A stretch of 64,000 bases of DNA from NCBI GenBank assembly GCA_900112325.1, contig FOLJ01000003.1:1-64000 (forward strand), read 5' to 3'. Shown here one piece after another: positions 30,848 through 39,087 of the stretch. The position numbers were made by a program, and so were the translations under genes. Numbering within the stretch: position 1 is the first letter of the stretch; each line of letters begins with the position of its first letter. This stretch comes from Micromonospora sediminimaris (lineage in GTDB: Bacteria > Actinomycetota > Actinomycetes > Mycobacteriales > Micromonosporaceae). The notes under the pieces are model-generated. The model searched no databases. It was not told where the DNA came from and saw only the letters and a list, made by a program, of their open reading frames with translations.

Positions 30848-32155
30848 TCACCTCCTTCCGGTTTGCCGCCGATGGCGGCTGATCCCCCGTCGGACCCGGT
30901 GCCCGTGGCGATGCCACCAGGCACGGGTCCACAGGACGACAAAGACGACGCTGACGGCGGCTACCGCGCACGCGTCGAACAGGTCGCCGGCCGAGCCGCC
31001 GGCCAGCACGGCGCCGATGGCCGAGGTCAGTACGGTGACCGCCACCGGGAGGGTGACCAGAACCGCCACCGCCAGGCAGGCGACCGTCCCACCGACCAGC
31101 ACGACGGCGTACGCCCGCACCGCCAGGCGCTCCCGGGCCGTGAGTCGCCGGCTCGGGTCCTCGCCCGGGTCGGCTGCCCACCGGAACCGGCGCACCGGCC
31201 ATCCCGCCAGGTGTCGCAGATAGGCCGAGCCGTCGGCGTACAGGTTGGCGCAGCCGGTCACGTCCTGGAGCACGAAGTAGATGTCGGTGCGCATGAACAC
31301 CAGGAACTGGACCGGGACGAGACCGAGCGAGAGCAGGCCCACCGCCGCGAGCAGGCCATCGGCTGGACCCGCGACACCGGTGGCCCGCGCCAGCACCGTT
31401 CCGGCGTAGATCACCAGATTCATCGCGATACCGGCGAGGTAGACGGCCAGGCGGTCGCGGCGGGGTGCCGCCCACACGCCGCTGACATCGGTCTGCGCGA
31501 CCAGGAACTGCAGACGGGTACCGAAGCTGATCCGACCGGGTGCCCCGGCCGCGCGGGCGGTGACCAGGTGAGCCAACTCGTGCAGACCGATAAGCGTCCA
31601 GACGATCCCGAAATTGCCGAGTAGGATCAGCCCGCCGCTGTCGCTCCAGAGCAGATCCTGGTGGCGTGGCGCCAGCACGGGGTCGCGTCCGATCGCCACC
31701 GCGGCGGCGAGCACCACGGCGCCCGCGATCAGCGGGACCACCGGATGCAGCAGCCAGCGGACGTGCCGGGGACGCAGCCACGGCAACATCGGTCTGGGTA
31801 CCGGCGCCGTCGGCAGCGGTCGACCGTCGATCTCCGCGACGAAACCGAGGTCCACCAGGTCGGAGACGAACTCGGCGACGTCCACGTCGGCGCCGCTCTC
31901 CTCCCGCAGCGTGGTGCGCACCTCGCCGACGGTGGTCTGCGGTAGCAGCGTGATGGCCCGGTGCCCGATCGGCGGCAGTCGGACGAACGACCCGGTGTCG
32001 ACCCGGCCGACGACCCAGGAGTTGCCCTCGGCACGCAGGTGGAGCCGGTGCAGCCGGACCCGACTGCGGTCGGCGATCGGCTTCGGGTCGGACGCCTGCG
32101 GCGCGGATGCGGCTGCCCCGGGCGTGGCGCGTCCGCTCACCCCGGGGGTGGTCAT
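30848..32155 (-). CDS. M50-type membrane metallopeptidase with N-terminal RRE/PqqD-like domain
   Basis: The 435-residue protein has an N-terminal PqqD-like winged domain (about 32-111: WVVGRVDTGSFVRLPPIGHR ... EFVSDLVDLGFVAEIDG), the fold used as a RiPP recognition element. A membrane part with about six helices follows. The M50 zinc motif HELAH (about 192-196) sits in a helix, and TDIYFVLQDVTGCANLYADG supplies the second metal-site Asp region typical of peptide-maturation M50 proteins. It probably cleaves or exports the peptide encoded 5 nt downstream. ATG 32155 overlaps the ThiF stop (ATGA). Confidence 0.85.
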   Translation of the reverse strand: MTTPGVSGRATPGAAASAPQASDPKPIADRSRVRLHRLHLRAEGNSWVVGRVDTGSFVRLPPIGHRAITLLPQTTVGEVRTTLREESGADVDVAEFVSDLVDLGFVAEIDGRPLPTAPVPRPMLPWLRPRHVRWLLHPVVPLIAGAVVLAAAVAIGRDPVLAPRHQDLLWSDSGGLILLGNFGIVWTLIGLHELAHLVTARAAGAPGRISFGTRLQFLVAQTDVSGVWAAPRRDRLAVYLAGIAMNLVIYAGTVLARATGVAGPADGLLAAVGLLSLGLVPVQFLVFMRTDIYFVLQDVTGCANLYADGSAYLRHLAGWPVRRFRWAADPGEDPSRRLTARERLAVRAYAVVLVGGTVACLAVAVLVTLPVAVTVLTSAIGAVLAGGSAGDLFDACAVAAVSVVFVVLWTRAWWHRHGHRVRRGISRHRRQTGRR

Positions 32156-33252
32156 GCCGGCGTCCCGCAGGCGGCGCAGTCCGGTCGGCGTGGGTCGTCG
32201 CGGACGAAGGTCGCGTCGGGGGCCAGGAGGTTGACCGCGTCGACCCGCCCGGCCGGCAGCGCCGGTACGCCGGTGATCAACGCCATGGCATGGTGTGCCG
32301 CCAGGTGACCCGAGATTCCCGCCGTTGGTGCGGCAACCGCGTTCGCGACCGCCGCGTTGCGCCGTACCGTGTCGGCGTGTCGGACACCGATCGCGTGGTG
32401 CTGCTCGGCATCGGCCCACCGGACGCACTCCCAGCACGGTCCGGTGCCCGGCACGTACCGCCCGACCTGCACCAGCGGGCCGTGGTAGCCGGCGTCCACC
32501 CAGGGGGTGCCGGTGGCCAGGCAGGCGCGGTTGGTCCATCGCCGCAGCGCCGGTGGCCGGTCGGCGGCCAGCACCAGGACGTCGCATTCCGCGGCGAGGG
32601 CCGCCACCTGCTCGGTGCCGGTGACCCGCTGCCGGAGCCCGGTGACCTCGACCGTCGAGTTCAACTGCCGAAGCCGGTCCACCGCCGCATCGACCTTGGC
32701 CCGACCGATGTCCTGCTCGACGTAGAGCAGTTGGCGGTTCAGGTTCGACAGTTCGACCACGTCCGGGTCGACGCAGCGGAGCCGGCCGACACCGCTGGCC
32801 GCCAGCGCCATGGCCGCGATCCCGCCGGTACCACCGAGCCCGATCACGGTGACGGTCGCGCGGCTCAGGGCGACCTGCGGCTCCCAGGTGCTGTCCCGGG
32901 GGACGAGGTCCATCCAGCGGAAGTACGCCCGACTGCGGTCGAAACGCTGCCGATCGCGCGCACTGAGCTCGGGCGGGTCGGGCGCGTCGGCCTCCTCGAC
33001 GTATCCGGAGTCGACGAAGAGTTGCAGGGCGGCGCGGATGTCGGTGCTCGGATGGTCGGGATGCGCCGTCCGCACGTGGCGCACGATCTCCGCCACGCTG
33101 CGGCTGCCGTCCATGCTCTCCAGCAGGCACCAGATGGCGCCGCTGGGATCCGCCACCTCGGCGGCGATGCCGTACGTCGGGCCGCCGATCCGGATCCGGC
33201 CGTCGGCGATCCGGTAGGGCGCGTGCTCAGGTTTGACGCGTGGACGCCTCAT
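32152..33252 (-). CDS. ThiF/E1-like adenylyltransferase with N-terminal RRE-like domain
   Basis: The 366-residue protein starts with a PqqD-like winged segment (about 12-92: PYRIADGRIRIGGPTYGIAA ... ALQLFVDSGYVEEAD), then an E1 domain: nucleotide loop GLGGTGG (138-144), DPDVVELSNLNRQLLYVEQD with the Asp, Asn and Arg that contact ATP, and two CxxC pairs, CWEC (273-276) and CAAC (359-362), forming the structural zinc site. Homologous E1-like enzymes adenylate a peptide C-terminus (MccB, ThiF) or activate residues in TOMM-type systems. No YcaO partner is encoded here. ATG 33252 follows GGGGAGAGG. A promoter lies about 45 bp upstream. Confidence 0.87.
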   Translation of the reverse strand: MRRPRVKPEHAPYRIADGRIRIGGPTYGIAAEVADPSGAIWCLLESMDGSRSVAEIVRHVRTAHPDHPSTDIRAALQLFVDSGYVEEADAPDPPELSARDRQRFDRSRAYFRWMDLVPRDSTWEPQVALSRATVTVIGLGGTGGIAAMALAASGVGRLRCVDPDVVELSNLNRQLLYVEQDIGRAKVDAAVDRLRQLNSTVEVTGLRQRVTGTEQVAALAAECDVLVLAADRPPALRRWTNRACLATGTPWVDAGYHGPLVQVGRYVPGTGPCWECVRWADAEQHHAIGVRHADTVRRNAAVANAVAAPTAGISGHLAAHHAMALITGVPALPAGRVDAVNLLAPDATFVRDDPRRPDCAACGTPA

Positions 33253-33298
33253 GGCCTCTCCCCGTGTGCCACGTCGGCTGACAACGTCCTGCCCGCCC

Positions 33299-33327
33299 AG
33301 CCTGTCGAGGGCCGGCACGCCTGTCAA
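33299..33327 (-). promoter_or_regulatory. Promoter of ThiF-M50-peptide operon
   Basis: On the minus strand TTGACA (plus coordinates 33322-33327) is a perfect -35. CAGGCT (33299-33304) lies 17 bp downstream as a moderate -10. It would give a leader of about 40 nt ahead of the ThiF gene. Confidence 0.5.
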
Positions 33328-33408
33328 TCTGTTTAGGACCGTCCGCCCGGTGCGGCCGGCCGGTGGGTCGGCCATGGCGGTCGCGGTGGCGCAGCCGGGA
33401 CCGGACGG

Positions 33409-33807
33409 TCAGCGCAGCCGACCACGCCGGCCGAACCAGTCCCGCGAAGATCGGGCGTTAAGCGCCACCGTCACCCAGGCGAACAGGCCCAGGCCGACGA
33501 TCGTGATCGCGCCGAAGAGTCCCAGCGAGGCGGCGGCCAGCAGTCCCGCCAGGGCGTACGCGGGGTACGGCGCCCAGCGGCGGCGGGCCGCCAGGCTGAC
33601 CGCGACCAGGGCGCACGCGGTGGCCATCGCGGCGAAGAAGGCGACGGCGCCGAGGGAGCCTTTCGCGGCCAGCGACCGGTGCACCGTCGCGAGCGCGAAC
33701 AGCAGTGCCAGCAGTGCGAACGCGAGCACGGTGACCCGGACCGGGGTCGGCGTCGTGGGAGGCCGGAGCATGTCCCCGTAGCCGCCGCCGGGTGCGCGTA
33801 CGACCAT
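33409..33807 (-). CDS. Small integral membrane protein
   Basis: The 132-residue protein has about four hydrophobic helices: VTVLAFALLALLFALATV, AVAFFAAMATACALVAVSLA, YALAGLLAAASLGLFGAI and IVGLGLFAWVTVAL. The C-terminal tail is basic (SSRDWFGRRGRLR), so it is probably cytosolic. It is not a recognised family; actinomycetes have many such proteins. ATG 33807 is the longest start, and ATG 33771 is possible. It stands alone, divergent from the Sua5/YciO gene. Confidence 0.65.
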   Translation of the reverse strand: MVVRAPGGGYGDMLRPPTTPTPVRVTVLAFALLALLFALATVHRSLAAKGSLGAVAFFAAMATACALVAVSLAARRRWAPYPAYALAGLLAAASLGLFGAITIVGLGLFAWVTVALNARSSRDWFGRRGRLR

Positions 33808-33892
33808 AGAGACAACGATGGGCGTCGACGCCTGCCTGAGCGTGCCACTGTCGGCAACGCGACAGCGGACGTGGGCGGCCTAAGCTTCGCCC

Positions 33893-34513
33893 ATGGCGAG
33901 GTACTTCGACGTGCACCCGGACAACCCGCAACCGCGCACCATCGGCCAGGTGGTCGAGATCGTTCGCGGGGACGGGTTGATCGCCTACCCCACGGATTCC
34001 TGCTTCGCCCTGGGCTGCCAGCTGGGCAACAAGGACGGTATGGACCGGATCCGGGAGATCCGCCACCTCGACAGCGGCCACCACTTCACGTTGGTGTGCC
34101 GCGACTTCGCCCAGCTCGGGCAGTTCGTGCAGTTGGACAATGCGGTGTTCCGGGCGGTGAAGGCGGCCACCCCCGGCAGCTACACCTTCATCCTGCCCGC
34201 CACGAAGGAGGTGCCCCGGCGGCTGTGGCACCCCCGCAAGAAGACCGTCGGAGTACGCATTCCCGCGCATCCGGTCACCCGCGCGTTGCTGGACGCGCTC
34301 GGCGAGCCGTTGCTGTCCAGCACCCTGCTGCTGCCCGACGACGAGGAACCGATGACCCAGGGCTGGGAGATCAAGGAGCGCCTCGACCACGCCGTCGACG
34401 CGGTGGTCGACGCGGGTGACTGCGGCACCGAACCGACGACTGTGGTGGACTTCTCCGGCGGTGAGCCCGAGATCGTCCGGGTGGGCGCCGGCGACCCGGC
34501 CCGCTTCGCCTGA
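33893..34513 (+). CDS. L-threonylcarbamoyladenylate synthase family protein (Sua5/YciO/YrdC)
   Basis: The 206-residue single-domain protein has the YrdC fold: GLIAYPTDSCFALGCQLGNK (substrate pocket), HHFTLVCRDFAQLGQFVQL, GSYTFILPATKEVPRRLWHP and KTVGVRIPAHPVTRALLDAL. Sequence details (DSGHHFTLVCRDF, PATKEVPRRL) are closer to E. coli YciO than to TsaC/Sua5, so it may be a paralogue of the tRNA t6A enzyme. TAAGCT (33881-33886) ends 6 nt before the ATG, indicating a leaderless mRNA. It stands alone with its own terminator. Confidence 0.88.
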   Translation: MARYFDVHPDNPQPRTIGQVVEIVRGDGLIAYPTDSCFALGCQLGNKDGMDRIREIRHLDSGHHFTLVCRDFAQLGQFVQLDNAVFRAVKAATPGSYTFILPATKEVPRRLWHPRKKTVGVRIPAHPVTRALLDALGEPLLSSTLLLPDDEEPMTQGWEIKERLDHAVDAVVDAGDCGTEPTTVVDFSGGEPEIVRVGAGDPARFA

Positions 34514-34563
34514 CCTTCCGGCAGGTCCGCCGGGCTGCGTCGGTGGTGGCCTGACGACTTGCT

Positions 34564-34594
34564 GGCCGCCACGCCCCCGTACCCCGTGGCGGCC
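34564..34594 (+). terminator. Terminator-like hairpin after Sua5/YciO gene
   Basis: GGCCGCCACG (34564-34573) pairs perfectly with CGTGGCGGCC (34585-34594) around an 11-nt loop, 50 bp after the stop. Confidence 0.65.
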
Positions 34595-34702
34595 GTCACC
34601 CCGCCTGATCCCAACACGTCTTTCTGACCCGCCAGCGAAGTCCAAACGATTCCGTATGGGGTGTCACGGGATCGATTGTTATCGTCGCAACTCGTGGGTG
34701 TC

Positions 34703-37066
34703 ATGAAGGCTGCCGTGTCCAACGGGCCACCCGACCCGGGCACGGCCCACAGCCTCGACGAACTGATCGGCTGCCTACGGGCGCTCAAGCTCTGGGCCGG
34801 TGATCCCTCGTACGAGACGATCACCCGGCGGGTGAACGAGCGGTGGCGGGCCGACGGTCGCCCCGCCGATGAGATGGCTCGCCGAGGCACCGTCGTGGAC
34901 TGCTTCAAGACCGGGCGGCGGCGGATCAACGCCGATCTGATGCTCGCCGTCGTGCAGGCACTGCACGACGAGACGGGTTACCTCGCGCACTGGCGACAGG
35001 CGCTACGGGTCAGTCTCGCTGAGACGACCGCAGCCGCCCAGGTACGGGTGCTCGACCGGCTGCCCGACGACGCGGGGGCCTTCACAGGCCGTCAGGCGGA
35101 GCTGACCCGGCTCCGGGAGTTGGCCGTGCTGACCGCCGGACCCGGCCCGGCTGGGCGCGGCGCGGAGGTCTGCGTGCTCGCCGGCATGGCCGGGGTCGGC
35201 AAGACCCACCTCGCGGTACGCGCCGGCCAGTTGCTTGTCGACGAGGGGCACTTCGACACGACGCTCTTCGTCGACCTGCGCGGCTACCACCCGGATCCGG
35301 GGCAGCCACCGGCCGAGCCGGGCGCGGTGCTGGACGGCTTCCTGCGCCTGCTGGGCATGTCCGGCCACGAGATCCCGTTCGGCCTTGCGGAGCGCGCGGC
35401 GGCGTTCGCCGAGCGGCTCCCGGGTCGGCGGGTGCTGGTCGTGCTCGACAACGCGGCCGGCGCGGAGCAGGTTCGTCCGCTCCTGGCGCGCTCGGCCGGA
35501 ACCCTGACGCTGATCACCTCCCGGCGCCGGCTCGCCGACCTGGACGAGGCGGTGCATCTCGACCTCGACCTGTTCACGCCGAAGGAGGCGGAGCGGCTGC
35601 TGGTCCGGTCGCACCCCGGCGTGGCGGTGGGCAGCGATCCGTCGGCGCACCAGCGCGTCGCCTTGCGTTGTGGATACCTGCCGTTGGCGCTGAGTGTGGT
35701 CGTCGGTCAGATGGCCTCACGGCCCGGGTGGACGGTCACCGACCACGCCGACCGGCTGGACGAGCGGCACCGGCACCGCCGGCTCGACAGCGGGGTGGAG
35801 TTGGCGCTGCACCTGTCGTACCAGCACCTGCCGGACCGGCGGCAGACGCTGCTGCGGCGAATGGCCGCGCAGCCCGGCGCGGATCTGGACGAGCACGGTG
35901 CCGCGGCCCTGCTGGACACCGATCCGGCCACCGCCGCAGCCGACCTGCGTCATCTCGCCGCCGAATACCTGGTCCAGCAGCCCGTCGTCGGGCGGTACGC
36001 GTTGCACGACCTCGTCCGCGCATACGCGGGGGAGCGCGGCCGGGAGGAGGACCGGCCGGCGGATCGTCGGGCTGCCCTGACCCGTCTGCTCGACCACTAC
36101 CTGTACAGCGCGGCGGCGGCGATGGAAGCGCTGTATCCGGCCGAGCGTCACCGTCGACCGCCACTGCCTCAGCCACCTCCGGCCGTCCCGGTGCTCGACA
36201 AGGCCAGGACCGCGCTGCGCTGGCTGGACGCGGAGCGTGCCACCCTCGTGGCGGTCTGCGTGCACGCGGCCCGCAACGGCTGGCCGCAGCACGCCGTGTG
36301 GCTCGCCGGCACCCTGTACGTCTATCTCGACAACGGTGGTTATCCGGCCGATGCGATCACCGTGCACACCGAGGCCGAGCACGCGGCGCGGCTGCTCGGG
36401 GACACCGTCGCCGAGGCCACCGCGCTGACGAATCTGGGTGTGGTGTGCTGGCAGTTGGGCCGCTATCCGGAGGGGATCGGGCATCTGGAACGCGCCCTGC
36501 CGTTGTTCCGCGCGGCCGGTGACGGTCGCGGGGAGGCCCGGGTGCTGGGCAACCTCGGTGTGGTGCACAGCGCGGCCGGGTACTGGGAGCGCGCCGGTGG
36601 GTACCACGAGTTGGCGCTCGACCGCTTCGTCCAGATCGGCGACCGGGTCGGTGAGGCGAACACCCTGACGAACCTGGGTGCCGTCCACGAACGGTTGGGC
36701 CGCCCCGGTACCGCGGTCGACCAGAACGGCCGGGCCCTGACGATCTTCCGTGAGCTGCGGCATCTCGGCGGCGAGGCGACCGCGCTGAACAACCTCGGTG
36801 ACGCCTACGTCGCGCTGGGCAGGTTCGCGGACGCCGTCGAGTGTTACGAACCGGCCCTCGCCCTCTTCCGCGACATCGGGGAACGGTACGGCGAGGCGTG
36901 CGTGCTCAACGGGCTGGGGCGGGCGCTGACCGGGCAGGGCGCACGCGACGAGGCGGTCGCGCGGCATGTCGAGGCGTTGGCCCTGGCGACTGAGATCGAC
37001 AGGCCCGAGGAACAGGCCCGCGCCCGTAGCGCGCTCGCCCGGCTGGGCGCGCCGGCCGAGGGCTAG
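34703..37066 (+). CDS. NB-ARC ATPase with TPR repeats, SARP-lineage regulator-like
   Basis: The 787-residue protein has an N-terminal helical segment (DELIGCLRALKLWAGDPSYE), then an NB-ARC module: Walker A GMAGVGKTHLAVRAG (about 155-169), ALRVLVVLDNAAG-like Walker B (RRVLVVLDNAAGAEQ), LITSRRRLADL, and CGYLPLALSVV (GLPL-type motif). A C-terminal array of tetratricopeptide repeats follows (ALTNLGVVCWQLGRYPEGIG, LGNLGVVHSAAGYWERAGG, LNNLGDAYVALGRFADAVEC). It resembles actinomycete AfsR-type signal-transduction ATPases but lacks the SARP DNA-binding domain. ATG 34703 is the likely start; GTG 34694 is possible. The effector is unknown. Confidence 0.82.
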   Translation: MKAAVSNGPPDPGTAHSLDELIGCLRALKLWAGDPSYETITRRVNERWRADGRPADEMARRGTVVDCFKTGRRRINADLMLAVVQALHDETGYLAHWRQALRVSLAETTAAAQVRVLDRLPDDAGAFTGRQAELTRLRELAVLTAGPGPAGRGAEVCVLAGMAGVGKTHLAVRAGQLLVDEGHFDTTLFVDLRGYHPDPGQPPAEPGAVLDGFLRLLGMSGHEIPFGLAERAAAFAERLPGRRVLVVLDNAAGAEQVRPLLARSAGTLTLITSRRRLADLDEAVHLDLDLFTPKEAERLLVRSHPGVAVGSDPSAHQRVALRCGYLPLALSVVVGQMASRPGWTVTDHADRLDERHRHRRLDSGVELALHLSYQHLPDRRQTLLRRMAAQPGADLDEHGAAALLDTDPATAAADLRHLAAEYLVQQPVVGRYALHDLVRAYAGERGREEDRPADRRAALTRLLDHYLYSAAAAMEALYPAERHRRPPLPQPPPAVPVLDKARTALRWLDAERATLVAVCVHAARNGWPQHAVWLAGTLYVYLDNGGYPADAITVHTEAEHAARLLGDTVAEATALTNLGVVCWQLGRYPEGIGHLERALPLFRAAGDGRGEARVLGNLGVVHSAAGYWERAGGYHELALDRFVQIGDRVGEANTLTNLGAVHERLGRPGTAVDQNGRALTIFRELRHLGGEATALNNLGDAYVALGRFADAVECYEPALALFRDIGERYGEACVLNGLGRALTGQGARDEAVARHVEALALATEIDRPEEQARARSALARLGAPAEG

Positions 37067-37182
37067 ACCGAGCAGCTTTCGTTTGCTCCAGGCGAAAGTT
37101 CGGCTGGTGGGTTGGAAACTATCGACGTCGCTTGGCACGACAGCTACGCTCCCAGGCAACAGCCGTCGATGCGAGGGGTGTC

Positions 37183-37860
37183 ATGTCCCGTCGAACCGGA
37201 AGGCCCTCCTACCTGGTCGCTCCGCCCGCGCGGCAGCACCGGAAGAGGACGTGGATCGTCGCTACCGCCGCAGCGGCGGTCCTGGTGGCGGCCCCGGCCG
37301 GCGGGCTGGTCGGGCACGCTGTGGGTCGGCCGGACCCGACGGAGGCGAGCGTGGCGAAGATGCGCCAGGCCGACGCCGAGCGGGACGCGCAGCAGGTTGT
37401 CGAACTCACCGAGATGGCTCACCGGACGGGCGAGGAACTTGCGCCGATCATCCGCGCCGTCCGTCAGGACGCCGAGGCGGGGCGTACGCCCGAGCGGGCC
37501 CAGGTCGAACAGTGGCAGCAGACCATGCGGCGGCTGGTCGCCCAGTTCGCCGACCCGCCATCGGGCATGACCGCCACCAACGTCGCCCGTGGCGGGCTGC
37601 GTAGCGCCGTCGACCAGGTGGCCGTCGCGGTCGACTCGGTCGCTCTCGCACTCGGCGGTCCGACTGTCGGGCGCGCGGAGCGGATGCAGTTGGCCGCGCG
37701 GCAGGCGACCCTCGCCGTCACCACCTGGTCGGTCGCGGCGACCCAGCTCGACCAGGTCAACATCGACGCCGGACAGGGTCACCAGCACGTGCACCTCGAT
37801 GTCGGCGAGGTGGAGGGCGCGCTCGGTCCGGACGGCTCCGCCGAGGGTGCCGGCGGCTGA
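37183..37860 (+). CDS. Hypothetical membrane-anchored protein
   Basis: The 225-residue product has a basic N-terminus, one membrane helix (TWIVATAAAAVLVAAPAGGLVGHA, about 24-47) and a helical exterior domain rich in Glu, Gln and Ala (KMRQADAERDAQQVVELTEM, QVEQWQQTMRRLVAQFADPP) that may form a coiled coil. A His-rich GHQHVHLDVGE lies near the end. ATG 37183 follows GAGGGG. No family is recognised. It lies 116 bp after the NB-ARC/TPR gene on the same strand, with a terminator downstream. Confidence 0.65.
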   Translation: MSRRTGRPSYLVAPPARQHRKRTWIVATAAAAVLVAAPAGGLVGHAVGRPDPTEASVAKMRQADAERDAQQVVELTEMAHRTGEELAPIIRAVRQDAEAGRTPERAQVEQWQQTMRRLVAQFADPPSGMTATNVARGGLRSAVDQVAVAVDSVALALGGPTVGRAERMQLAARQATLAVTTWSVAATQLDQVNIDAGQGHQHVHLDVGEVEGALGPDGSAEGAGG

Positions 37861-37889
37861 TCGCATTCATCCAGCTGGCTCCGTTTGCT

Positions 37890-37937
37890 GATCGCGGTCC
37901 ACAGTGGCGGCCGGAACCACTGTGGTTTACAGCGATC
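37890..37937 (+). terminator. Terminator-like hairpin
   Basis: CCACAGTGG (37899-37907) pairs with CCACTGTGG (37917-37925), flanked by a matching outer pair GATCGC/GCGATC (37890-37895, 37932-37937). It lies 30 bp after the membrane-anchored protein gene and isolates the following SCO2525-type block. Confidence 0.65.
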
Positions 37938-38096
37938 AATCACCATCGGCGGCGCGACGATACCGACCCGGGTGATCGAGTCGCGTCAACGTCGACACTT
38001 GCGAATCGGTATCGCATCCGATGCATAATGGGCAACGGGCTGCGTGCGTCGGGGCAACGACCACAGTGATCTGCCGACTTCAATGGAGGCACCTCC

Positions 38097-38891
38097 ATGG
38101 CATTGATTCCGGCGGCTGGTGCAGGTTGTAGTGGGCCGTCGACCCCGCCGCCACGAGTTGAGTCCCCGCGAACGGTCAATTCCGAGGTCGAGTGGGACGG
38201 GTTCGACCCGGGCGCCTACGTCCAGCACAACTACTCGGTCCTGCGCGATGATGATCGTGAAATCCTCTGTCGGATAAGAGACTTTTTCGCGGGTGCGAAG
38301 ATTGCCGGCGCAGACTGTGTCGACGTCGGCTCAGGCGCAAACCTCTACCCGACGCTGTCGCTTCTGCCATTCGCCCGCAGCGTCGAACTCTGCGAATATT
38401 CCACCGCGAATGTGCGTTGGCTGCGTGATCAGATCAGCGGCTATGACGAGTGCTGGGACGCGTACTGGCAGGTGTGTGCGGAACACGCGGCGTACGCGGC
38501 GCTGACCGACCCCCGCAGCCACCTGGCCCGGGTGGGTCGGGTGTCGCAGCTGAGCGTCTTCGACCTGCCCAGGCGGGTCTGGAGTGCGGGCACCATGTTC
38601 TTTGTGGCCTGTTCGATCTCGGCCGACCGGGTCGAGGCGGAGAGCGCGATCGGCAGGTTCCTCGGAGCGCTGCGTCCCGGTTCGCCGTTCGCCGCGGCAT
38701 TCATGCTGGGCTCGAACGGCTACCGCGTCGGGCAGCACTGGTTTCCGGCAGTGCAACTGCACCGTGCGGAGGTGGTGGCGAGCATGGCGGCCGGAGCGTA
38801 CGACGTGGACATGCACGAGGTGCGCCCCACGCCGTCGTTGCGCGACGGGTATCTTGGCATGCTGCTGGTCACCGGACGTAGCCGCGGCTGA
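38097..38891 (+). CDS. SCO2525-type SAM-dependent methyltransferase
   Basis: The 264-residue protein resembles the NNMT/PNMT-like class I methyltransferases that head the SCO2521-SCO2525 block. WDGFDPGAYVQHNYSVLRDD precedes the SAM-binding CVDVGSGANLYPTL (motif I, about 75-88). VELCEYSTANVRWL supplies the acidic motif II residue, and FFVACSISADR lies at motif IV. The methyl acceptor is unknown. The start is clear from GGAGG 7 nt upstream, but that ribosome site is paired in a small hairpin (ATGGAG-GCAC-CTCCAT, 38083-38098) reaching the ATG, which may limit translation. Confidence 0.85.
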   Translation: MALIPAAGAGCSGPSTPPPRVESPRTVNSEVEWDGFDPGAYVQHNYSVLRDDDREILCRIRDFFAGAKIAGADCVDVGSGANLYPTLSLLPFARSVELCEYSTANVRWLRDQISGYDECWDAYWQVCAEHAAYAALTDPRSHLARVGRVSQLSVFDLPRRVWSAGTMFFVACSISADRVEAESAIGRFLGALRPGSPFAAAFMLGSNGYRVGQHWFPAVQLHRAEVVASMAAGAYDVDMHEVRPTPSLRDGYLGMLLVTGRSRG

Positions 38892-39087
38892 CCTCGCATA
38901 TCGCCGCCCCGCATCCCTCTCACCTGGACACTTGGGCCGGCTGAATTCTGCGGGACATCGGTACGCACGGCCGTTCAGGTCACGCTCCGGCAGGGATACG
39001 ATGATGGGTGCACGTCATCGTGGATCATCGTGGGTCAGGCAACATCAGCAGCTCCGTTTCGACGACTACAGCAGACGGTGGTGGACC

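Noticed and set aside
32152..33252. Thiazole/oxazole (TOMM) biosynthesis
   Set aside because: A ThiF-like protein with an RRE suggested it, but no YcaO cyclodehydratase or dehydrogenase is present and the peptide has no cysteine.
33679..34419. Plus-strand 246-codon frame across the Sua5/YciO gene
   Set aside because: It is an out-of-frame shadow of the well-recognised 206-residue protein starting at 33893.
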